Assembly (NCBI RefSeq): GCF_023516595.1
Contig: NZ_JAMGBG010000058.1
Coordinates: 1-37,973, forward strand
Length of the DNA stretch: 37,973 nucleotides
Source: Streptomyces neyagawaensis
GTDB lineage: Bacteria > Actinomycetota > Actinomycetes > Streptomycetales > Streptomycetaceae
Direction of reading: 5' to 3'
Numbering within the stretch: position 1 is the stretch's first letter; each line of letters opens with the position of its first letter. Below are positions 23,513 to 31,500 of the stretch, one piece after another. A program made the position numbers and the translations under genes. The notes below the pieces were generated by a model. That model saw only the letters and a program-made list of their open reading frames with translations, made no database searches and was not told the origin of the DNA.

Positions 23513-25005
23513 GAAACCGGTCCACCCGCTTCCGTGATCGGCCAGTACTCCTCGTCGAGACGCCACCTCCAGGAGTCCCGCTCCCGGGTGACGGCGACCG
23601 TGCGGGCGAGCGGCTGCCGCTGCGCACGGTGGGCGTGGAAGTCCATCGCGTACCCGGCGGTGTTGGCGAACGCCAACAGGTCGCCGACGGACGGCGGTCG
23701 GGGCAGGTGGACCCTGCGGCGGGTGATCAGATCGGCCTCCAGGCAGAGATTGCCCGCGAGATAGACCCCCACCGGCCCCTCGTCGGCGTCCGCGTGCGCT
23801 CCCGGGCGGGGGACGAGGACCGGGTCGACGAGCACCCCGTGCTCCTCCAGGCTGACGTCACCGGCGTTCATGCCGAGCCGTACCAGCAGGTCGCCCGAGT
23901 CCGCGTCGGCCCGGCGTACGTCGAGGACCCGCGCCAGCGTCAGTCCGCACTGGTCGACCAGGGCCCTGCCCGGCTCGACGGCCAGGTCGTAGAGGTGCTC
24001 CAGGAGCAGGGTGGCCGCCGGGCGGCCCGAGGCGGGGGCGGGGTGGCGGAGCAGTTCGTCGAGGTAGCCGGGGCCGGCGGTCGGGCGGTGGGCCGGGTAG
24101 AGCGCCGGTGCTCCGCGCAGGGTGCCGCCCTCGTTGCGCAGCCCGTAGCCGTGGCCGCGCCAGGTCAGGGCGGGGCGGGTGCCGAGCACCGCCTCGGCCA
24201 GCTCGGTGGTGTAGCGCTCCCACTGGGCGGCGTCGGCGACGTACCCGACGCCGAAGCCGCCGCCGATGTCGATGACCCGGGGGTCCAGGCCGCGGGCGCG
24301 GCACGCGTCCATGACGGCGACGCATGTCTCCAGCGCGACGGCCTTCTCCGCGATGCCGGTGGTGTCCAGGTGGTAGGCGACCCCCGTCAACCGGACCGCG
24401 TCCGCGTGCCGCTCGACCGCGTCCAGCAGGGAGTCCACCTCGCGCACGGGTGAGCCGAAGCGGCTGCGCCGGAAGAGGACCCGGGTGCCCGACGCCGCGG
24501 ACGGGGACGACTCGAACTCCGACAGCCGCAGCAGGACATCGACGCGCGGCAGGTCGTACTTCCGTACCAGGGCGGCCAGTTGATCCAGCTCGGCGGGGGA
24601 GTCGAGGTTGACGCGGGCGCCGGTGCGGGCGGCCAGCCACAGGAACTCGGGGTCCTTGGGCCCGGTGGCCATGATCCGGTCGGGGGTGAAGCCGCACTCC
24701 AGCGCGTGCCGCAGCTCGCCCAGCGAGGCGACGTCGATGCCCACCGCGGCCGGGTCGGTCGCCGTCAGCCGCCGCACCAGGCTGTGCGCCTGGTTGGCCT
24801 TGTGCGCGTAGTACACCCGGCCGCCGAGGCGGTGGTCGCGGTAGACGGCTCGGAAGCCGGCCGCGTTGTCCGCGATCCGGTCGGGCAGCAGCACGTTGAG
24901 CGGTGAGCCGAGCGAGTCGGCGAGCATGTGCAGGAAGGGCGCGGCTTCCAGTAACGCGTCGAGCGGTGGTTCCAGTCGTGGTCGCAGATACAAAGGCGTA
25001 CGCAC
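23509..25005 (-). CDS. Fold-III PLP decarboxylase (Y4yA-like)
   Basis: A 498-residue alanine-racemase-fold enzyme related to diaminopimelate and ornithine decarboxylases, and by length and motifs to the Y4yA group. The PLP lysine is Lys69 in YYAHKANQ. The barrel continues through GIDVASLGELRHALECG, GVAYHLDTTG, VIDIGGGFGVGY (phosphate-binding glycines) and LAVEPGRALVDQCG. The C-terminal beta domain has GNLCLEADLITRR, with the cysteine that completes the active site across the dimer, and AGYAMDFHAHRAQ. It is longer than usual DAP decarboxylases (about 420-460 residues). GTG 25005 has AGGGGG nine bases upstream. First gene of the three-gene PLP operon; the substrate is not known. Confidence 0.88.
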   Translation of the reverse strand: MRTPLYLRPRLEPPLDALLEAAPFLHMLADSLGSPLNVLLPDRIADNAAGFRAVYRDHRLGGRVYYAHKANQAHSLVRRLTATDPAAVGIDVASLGELRHALECGFTPDRIMATGPKDPEFLWLAARTGARVNLDSPAELDQLAALVRKYDLPRVDVLLRLSEFESSPSAASGTRVLFRRSRFGSPVREVDSLLDAVERHADAVRLTGVAYHLDTTGIAEKAVALETCVAVMDACRARGLDPRVIDIGGGFGVGYVADAAQWERYTTELAEAVLGTRPALTWRGHGYGLRNEGGTLRGAPALYPAHRPTAGPGYLDELLRHPAPASGRPAATLLLEHLYDLAVEPGRALVDQCGLTLARVLDVRRADADSGDLLVRLGMNAGDVSLEEHGVLVDPVLVPRPGAHADADEGPVGVYLAGNLCLEADLITRRRVHLPRPPSVGDLLAFANTAGYAMDFHAHRAQRQPLARTVAVTRERDSWRWRLDEEYWPITEAGGPVS

Positions 25006-25109
25006 GGCAGGCGGCCCCCTCTGGTGTGCACCGGCGATGGCGGCTCCCGGCAGTCGAGGACCGCCGTGGAGTACCGGCAGGCCTCACACAGCCGTTCGGG
25101 GATCAGCAT
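24765..25109 (-). other. Cysteine-rich upstream frame overlapping the decarboxylase start
   Basis: An ATG at 25109, 104 bases upstream of the decarboxylase start, opens a frame whose first 42 codons contain six cysteines (C8, C11, C20, C36, C40, C42) and which then overlaps the decarboxylase gene out of frame. Only the start region is of interest; the rest is a shadow. It could be a leader peptide whose translation reports cysteine supply to a sulfur pathway, or simply chance. Confidence 0.2.
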
Positions 25110-25499
25110 TTCCCGGCGAATGTCCCTTTAAGCCCTGGGATGCGCCATGGTCTCCGCCATCCTGAGGGCGGGGAGGCACCGTCCGGCGACGGGTTCACGC
25201 CGGGGTGCCCGCGGGGCGCGGGGCGGCGCGTACGGTGGCGACAGTGCCGTTGGCGTATGCGACGTGCGGAACCGCGAGCGGGACACCCACAGGGGGCCCT
25301 TCCCCGCACGGCCGGCACACCCCGCCCCGGCCGTCCGCCGACCGGCGCCGACCCCGGGCGCACGGTGGCGGGTCGCGTCGCTCCGCGTGTTCCCGGTGGA
25401 CCGGACAGAGTGCCGCTCGCTTTGATGGGGGTGGCGCGAGCCCCGCGCCACCCGGGGGTGAGCCAACCCCCACCGCACACGCGCCGGAGTGGAGCTGCC
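25110..25499. promoter_or_regulatory. Divergent intergenic region with two hairpins before the TPR gene
   Basis: About 390 bases between the divergent PLP operon and the TPR gene, with no supported gene. It must hold both promoters. Near its right end are two stems: GTGGCGCG/CGCGCCAC around AGCCC (25431-25451) and GGGGGT/ACCCCC around GAGCCA (25454-25471). The second stem ends 14 bases before the TPR ribosome site, so the pair could affect translation of that gene or end a short upstream transcript. Confidence 0.4.
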
Positions 25500-26954
25500 A
25501 TGGTGACGGATCGGTACGGCAACCCCCTGTTCGAGTGCACCGCCGAGGCGGCGGCGCATCTGGACCGGGCCGTGGAAGGGCTGCTGTTCTTCCGCCCCGA
25601 GTTCCCCACCGCGGTCGCCGACGCCGTCGCGGCATCCCCCACGGCACCGCTCGCCCAGGCGTTCTCCGCCTACCTGGGCGTGCTCGGCACCGAGCCGCGC
25701 GACGCGGCCGAGGCCCGCCGCCGCTTCACCGCGTACGCCGCCGGCCTCGACCGTTCGGCGCTGCCCCGCCGGGAACGCATGCACCTCGCGGCGGCGGAGG
25801 CCTGGCTCGGCGGCGACCTGGGCACGGCGGCCCACGTCCTCGAAGAACTCGTCGTGGAGTACCCTCGCGACCCGCTGGCCCTCGCGGTCGGCCACCAACT
25901 GGACTTCTTCACCGGCGACGCGACCCGCCTGCGGGACCGGATCGGCGGGGCCCTCCCGGCCTGGGACGCCGACGACCCCCACCGCGGGCCCCTGATGGGC
26001 ATGTACGCGTTCGGGCTGGAGGAGTCCGGGCACTACGACCGCGCCCAGGAGTTCGCCCTCGCCGCCGTGGAGCGGAACCCCCGTGACGTCTGGGCCATCC
26101 ACGCCGTCGTCCACGTCCACGAGATGCGCGGCCGGTTCGCCGACGGCATCGACTACCTCGACGCGCGACTCGACGACTGGGCGAGCGGCACCCTCCTGAC
26201 CGTGCACAGCTGGTGGCACTACGCCCTCTACGCGCTGGAGGCCGGCGACACCGACACGGCCATCCGGATCTACGACGCCGTACTGCACCACAAGGACTCC
26301 AGCGGCTTCGTCATGGAACTCCTCGACGCCGCCTCCCTGTTGTGGCGGTTCCTCCTCGCCGACCTGGACCAGGACGCCCGCTGGCAGGCTCTCGCCGACG
26401 CCTGGGCGGCCCGCGCCGACCCGCCGTACTACGCCTTCAACGACGTGCACGCCGTCATGGCGTTCGCCGGTGCGGGCCGACTGGCCGAGGCGGACGCGTT
26501 CCTCGCCGAACGGCGACGCTGGCTGGAACACGAGGACGCCCACCGGACCACCAACCACGTGATGACCGCCGAGATCGGGCTGCCCGTCGGCGAGGCGCTG
26601 GTCGCGTACGTCCGAGGAGACCACGAGACGGTGGTCGACCTGCTGTGGCCGCTCCGCCGCCGCGTGCACACCTTCGGCGGCAGCCACGCCCAGCGGGACG
26701 CCGTCCAGCGCACCCTCCTGGAGTCGGCCCTGCGCGCCGGACGCGCCGACCTGGCCGGCCGGCTCCTCGGGGAGCGCGCCGGACTGAGCCCGCACAGCCC
26801 CTACAACTGGCTGCGCCAGGCCCGGCTCGCCGACACACTCGGCGAGGCCGGCCGCGCCGCCGTCGCTCGCGACACGGCGAACGAGCTGGCCGCGCCCGCC
26901 GCGGCCCGGCTGAACCGGCAGCTGCACCGGCCGTATCTCGCCCGCACTCCCTGA
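25500..26954 (+). CDS. Tetratricopeptide-repeat protein, TTC38-like
   Basis: A 484-residue soluble, almost entirely helical protein with degenerate TPR-type helix pairs. It follows the TTC38 pattern: an opening VTDRYGNPLFECTAEAAAHLDRAVEGLLFFRPEF, then REERMHLAAAEAWLGGD-like text, AVGHQLDFFTGD, MYAFGLEESGHYDRAQEFALAAVERNPRDVWAIHAVVHVHEMRGRFADGI split over several pairs, a WWHYALYALEAGDTDTAI repeat, and NHVMTAEIGLPVGEALVAYVRGDHETVVDLL. Proteins of this family have no established enzymatic role; a scaffold or carrier function is plausible. ATG 25500 is preceded by GGAG. It is convergent with the halogenase, and its 3' end takes part in a 40-bp duplication (26931-27018). Confidence 0.85.
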   Translation: MVTDRYGNPLFECTAEAAAHLDRAVEGLLFFRPEFPTAVADAVAASPTAPLAQAFSAYLGVLGTEPRDAAEARRRFTAYAAGLDRSALPRRERMHLAAAEAWLGGDLGTAAHVLEELVVEYPRDPLALAVGHQLDFFTGDATRLRDRIGGALPAWDADDPHRGPLMGMYAFGLEESGHYDRAQEFALAAVERNPRDVWAIHAVVHVHEMRGRFADGIDYLDARLDDWASGTLLTVHSWWHYALYALEAGDTDTAIRIYDAVLHHKDSSGFVMELLDAASLLWRFLLADLDQDARWQALADAWAARADPPYYAFNDVHAVMAFAGAGRLAEADAFLAERRRWLEHEDAHRTTNHVMTAEIGLPVGEALVAYVRGDHETVVDLLWPLRRRVHTFGGSHAQRDAVQRTLLESALRAGRADLAGRLLGERAGLSPHSPYNWLRQARLADTLGEAGRAAVARDTANELAAPAAARLNRQLHRPYLARTP

Positions 26955-27018
26955 GGGGCCGCCGCTCAGGGGGCGCGGCCGTATCTCGCCCGCCTCCCTG
27001 AGGGGCCGCCGCTTCAGG
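26931..27018. repeat. 40-bp tandem-like duplication spanning the TPR/halogenase convergent ends
   Basis: 26931-26970 and 26979-27018 are near-identical 40-mers (CCGTATCTCGCCCGC...CCGCTCAGG, each with one indel). The left copy contains the TPR stop codon and the right copy contains the halogenase stop codon. Each copy also encloses a CCTGAG...CTCAGG-type stem, so the pair may work as a two-way terminator. Confidence 0.85.
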
Positions 27019-28516
27019 TCGCGGCGACGGCCCACCCCAGGCCGTCCTCCGACGTCACCAGACCGCCGGGCCGCAGCGGCGCCTCCTCCTCCAGCGGCCC
27101 GCCGAGCAGACCGCGCTCCTGGAGCACCGCTCCCTCGTGGAAGGTCTGCCGGAACGCCGCCGACTCGTACAGCGGATTGCGGTGGCCGTCGGAGTCGGGG
27201 AGACGGCCCACGACCCGGTCGAGGTCCGAGGAGGCGGCGGTCAGCCGCGCACCCGCCTCGGCGGGCGCGGCGAGCGCCGCGTCCCCGGACGCCAGCCCGC
27301 CCACCAGCTCCACGAACGCCTCCAACTCCGTCGCACCGACGTTGGTGACCTTGCGGGCCTTCCAGAAGTACGACCGCTCGTCCTGGTGCAGGTCGTAGAA
27401 CGACATCAGGAACTCGTAGAACAGCCCGTACTCGTGCCGGTAGCGGGCCTCGAACTCCCCGAAGCAGCGGGCCTCGTCGAGGGTGCCGTCGAGCGTGCTG
27501 TTGATGGCCCGGGCCGCCAGCAGGGACCCGTACGTGGCCAGGTGCACACCGGACGACAACACCGGGTCCACGAAGCAGGCCGCGTCGCCGACCAGCACCA
27601 TGCCGGGCCGCCACAGCCGGCTCTTCCAGTACGACCAGTCCCTGCGCACCCGGACCTCGTCGTAGGGGGCCTCGCCGGCCTGCGGGGCGCCGTCGACGAG
27701 GTCCCGTATCTCGGGGCACGAGTCGATCAGCCGCCGCCAGGCCGCCACCGGATCGCCCTGGACCGCCGCCGCGTGCTCCCGGCTCACCACCGCGCCCACA
27801 CTGGTCAGTTCGTCCCGCAACGGGATGTACCAGATCCAGCCCTCGTCGAAGGTGGCGCAGAAGATGTTGCCGTCGTTCGGCTTCGGCAGCCGCCTGCCCC
27901 CGGCCACGTACCCGAACACGGCGATGTTCCGGAAGAAGTCGGAGTACGTCCGCTTCCCGCCGACGTGCGGGTGGATCCGGCTGGTGTTGCCCGAGGCGTC
28001 CACGACGTACCGTGCCCGCGCCTCGCGGGCCCCGCCGTCGGGCCCGGTCCAGCACACGCCCCGCACCCGCTCCTCGTCGGCGACGACGTCCGAGACCCGG
28101 CAGCCCTCCCGCACGTCCACGCCGACCCGGCGGGCGTTGTCCAGCAGGATCGCGTCGAAACGGTTCCGCTCGACCTGGTAGGCGAACGACGTCGGGTCGG
28201 ACAGCCGTGGGGACAGCGCGAAGGAGAACTGCCACGGGTCCCGGTTGCGGCCCCATCGGAAGGTCCCGCCGCGCTTGAGCTTGAACCCGGCCCGCGCGAC
28301 CTCGTCCTCGACACCCAGGATGCGGCACACCCCGTGCACGGTCGACGGCAGCAGCGACTCCCCGATCTGGTAACGGGGGAAGGTCTGCTGGTCCAGCAGG
28401 AGCACGCGGTGGCCGCGCAGCGCGACGGCAGACGCGGCGGTGGACCCGGCCGGGCCCCCGCCGACGACGATCACATCGAACTCCTGCGACGGCGTCTCGG
28501 ATCGCGTGACAGTCAC
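27014..28516 (-). CDS. Flavin-dependent halogenase
   Basis: A 500-residue FAD-dependent halogenase, which would use FADH2 from a separate reductase, O2 and chloride or bromide to make hypohalous acid. The dinucleotide motif GGGPAG is at 19-24, FPRYQIGESLLP at 46-57 is typical of halogenases, Lys79 sits in GFKLKRG where the catalytic lysine is expected, and WIWYIP (227-232) is the family WxWxIP motif. The DAACFVDPVLSSGVHLATYGS block and overall length resemble the halogenases acting on carrier-bound or phenolic substrates rather than tryptophan halogenases. GTG 28516 overlaps the PKS stop (GTGA) and has AAGGAG inside the PKS 3' end, so the two are co-translated. No flavin reductase gene is in the window. 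Confidence 0.93.
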   Translation of the reverse strand: MTVTRSETPSQEFDVIVVGGGPAGSTAASAVALRGHRVLLLDQQTFPRYQIGESLLPSTVHGVCRILGVEDEVARAGFKLKRGGTFRWGRNRDPWQFSFALSPRLSDPTSFAYQVERNRFDAILLDNARRVGVDVREGCRVSDVVADEERVRGVCWTGPDGGAREARARYVVDASGNTSRIHPHVGGKRTYSDFFRNIAVFGYVAGGRRLPKPNDGNIFCATFDEGWIWYIPLRDELTSVGAVVSREHAAAVQGDPVAAWRRLIDSCPEIRDLVDGAPQAGEAPYDEVRVRRDWSYWKSRLWRPGMVLVGDAACFVDPVLSSGVHLATYGSLLAARAINSTLDGTLDEARCFGEFEARYRHEYGLFYEFLMSFYDLHQDERSYFWKARKVTNVGATELEAFVELVGGLASGDAALAAPAEAGARLTAASSDLDRVVGRLPDSDGHRNPLYESAAFRQTFHEGAVLQERGLLGGPLEEEAPLRPGGLVTSEDGLGWAVAAT

Positions 28517-31500
28517 TGGTCTCCTTCAGGTGTCGACACCGACGGGGCGGCGGGGGCAGGGGTGGACGGGGCGGTCGGGCCAGGTGGGGGAGGGGTTGCG
28601 GGAGCCGGTCCCGACGGGGTGCTCGGCGGCCGTGGGGGTGCGGGGTCCGTCCGGTCGAGCGAGCCGAGCCAGGTGCGGATGGCCGCCACCGTGGCCGGGG
28701 CGTGTTCCCGGGTGAGCGAGAAGTGGTCACCGGGGACGTCGACCGTGTCGTGCGGCAGCGGCCAGGAGGTCCGCCAGCCGTCCCCGTCGGCGCCCGCCGC
28801 CATCCGCGGCGTCGGCTCCGTGGCCCGGACCAGCAGGGTCGGGGCGGCGACGGGTTCGGGCTCCCAGTCCAGGAACATGCGTGTGTACGCGCCCATCGCG
28901 GCGACGGCGCTGTCGTCGTCCCCGGTCGACGGGCCCCCGGTCAGCCTCGGGGCGAGGGCGGCAGGCAGCGCCAGCAGCCACTCCGTGCCGCGGTTGTCCC
29001 GGTCGACGCGGTAGGTGTCCAGCAGGACGAGGCCGGCCGGGGCCGCCCCCATGGTCTCCAGCCGCCGGGTCACGAGGTGCGCGACGGCGCCTCCGGTGGA
29101 CGAGCCGACGACCACGAAAGGCCGGTCGCCCACCAGCCGCAGCACCGTCTCGGCGTGCGTACGGGCCAGCGTCCCCAGATCCTCCGGTACGGCCGCGCCC
29201 TCGTCGACACCGGGATGCCGTAGCTCCCACACGTCCAGGTCGCCCCGGACGCAGTCGTGGAAGGCGGCGGCCGCGCCGCCCGGCCCGGGGAAGGACGGGT
29301 GGTAGCCGTCGAGGAACACCACGACCGGGCCGTCACCGGAGCCCTCGGCCCGCCGCAGCGGCGGCAGCGCGTGCCGCAGGGCAGCGGACGCGTCGAACGT
29401 CGGTACGGCCCACGACGCGGTGACCAGCATGTGCATCGCGGCGACGACCTGACCGGCCTCGCACACCCGCCGGTAGAGGGAGGAGAGACTCTGCACGGGG
29501 CGGCCGCCCGACGGCTCGGGGCTGCCGGGGGGTGCCGTTCCGGGAGCCGCACCCGGTGTCCGGGCTGTCCTGACGGGGTTCGAAACGGGGGCGGGATCGG
29601 GGTTCGTACCGGATGCCGTATCAGGGGTCGCGCCGGGTGCCGTACGCGTCGGCGCATCGGGTTCTCCGGCGGCCGTCGGGGGCTCCGGGAGGTCGTGCAG
29701 CAGGTCCAGGACGTGGTGGGCCAGACCGTCGGCCGTGGGGTGCTCGAACACCACGGCGGCGGAGAGCCGGAGCCGCAGGGCCAGGCTGAGCCGGTTGCGG
29801 ACCTGCACCGCCATCAGCGAGTCGAAGCCCAGCTCGTCGAAGGTCCTGCCGACGGGCAGCGCGTCGGCGCTCGGGTATCCGAGCACGGCGGCCACGTCCG
29901 CCCGCATCAGCTCCGCGAGCGCCTCCGCGCGCCGGGCGGAGGGCAGTTCGGCCAGGAGCGTCCGCCAGGCGCCCGGCTCCAGCATCTCCGGGGCGTCGGC
30001 CGGTGCCCCCGCCTCCGGGCCCGTTCCCGTGCCAGCCCCTGAGCCCGCGCCTGCCTCGGCCGCCGGTCGCCGGGGACGCGACAGCCCCCGCAGGGGTGGT
30101 GGCAGCGGGCCTCGCGCGGACCGCAGGGCACCCCGGTCCAGCTGCATCGGCGCCAGGACGGGTCCACCGTCGCGTACCGCCGCGTCGAAGAGTGCCAGGC
30201 CGTCCCGTACGGAGAGGGCGCGCAGAACGTCGTCTCTCCGCGTCGCCGCCTCCCTGACCTGGGCCTCCCTGAGTTGGGCATCCCCGAGCTGCGGCGACGC
30301 CATGCCCGCGTCGTGCTCCCAGGGGCCCCACGCCAGGGACAGCGCGGGCAGCCCCTGGGCGGCGCGACGGTGGGCGAGGGCGTCGAGGACGCTGTTCGCC
30401 GCCGCGTAGTTGCCCTGGCCGGGGCGGCCCAGCAGGCCCGACGCCGACGAGAACAGGATGAACGCCGACAGCTCCATGTCCCGGGTCAGTTCGTGCAGCC
30501 GCCAGGCCGCGTCCGCCTTGGGCCCCAGCACTGCCGCCATCCGTTCGGGCGTGAGCCCCGCCAGGACACCGTCGTCCAGGACCCCGGCCGCGTGCACCAC
30601 GGCGCCCAGGGCGGGCTCACAGCTCCTGACCACCTCGGTCTGCGCGACCGGATCCGCCATGTCGCAGGCCGCGATCGTCACTTGGGCGCCCAACTCCTCC
30701 AGTGAGGCACGTAGTTCCGCGGCGCCGGGTGCGTCCGGGCCCCGGCGGGAGGTGAGCAGCAGATGCCGTACCCCGTAGGAGGCGACGAGATGGCGGGCCA
30801 GTTCGGAGCCCAGCGCGCCGGTGCCGCCGGTGATCAGCACGGAGCGGTCGGGGTCGAAGGGGCTCGGCCCGGACGGCTCACGGGGGTCGGCGGGGGCCGT
30901 CGGTACGGCCGGCACCAGCCGCGGAACTCCCATTCTCCCTTCCCGGATGGACAGTTGGGGCTCGCCCGTGGCCACCGCGGCGGCCAGCAGACGCTCGGAC
31001 TCGGGGCGGCCGTCCGTGTCGACCAGCACGACACGTCCGGGCAGCTCCGCCTGGGCCGTGCGCACCAGACCCCATACGGCCGCACCCGCGAGGTCCGGTT
31101 CCGCCGCGGTGGCGTCCCGCGTCACCACCACCAGGCGTGAGCCGGGTGCCTCCGGGTCGTCCTGCCAGTCCTGTAGGGCGCGCAGTACCCGGGTGGTCAG
31201 CTGATGTACGGCGGACAGCGGTGTCTCGGTGTCAGTCGTCGGGGTGACAGCGGCGACGACGGTGGTGTCCGGTGCCATGGCAGGGACAGGGCCAGGGGCG
31301 GTGTCGATGCCAGCGCCGGTCTTGGTGGCGGCGACGGTGGTGTGCTCGACGGTCACCCAGTCGGGTCGCCACAGTGCCCGTCGCGCCACGCCGTGCGCCG
31401 CGTCGGCAGTACCGGCGGGAAGCTCCCGCATGGTCAGGGAGTCCACGCGTGCCACCGGGCGGCCCGCCGCGTCGGCCAGCGTCAACGCGACCGCGTCCGT

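Noticed and set aside
20909..23764. A 951-codon open frame on the plus strand
   Set aside because: It is antisense to the three PLP genes, which carry clear enzyme motifs; its Arg/Val/Gly-rich composition is the usual shadow of GC-rich coding DNA.
25128..28730. A 1,200-codon open frame on the minus strand across the TPR and halogenase genes
   Set aside because: It overlaps both genes out of frame and shows no domain; it is a composition artefact.
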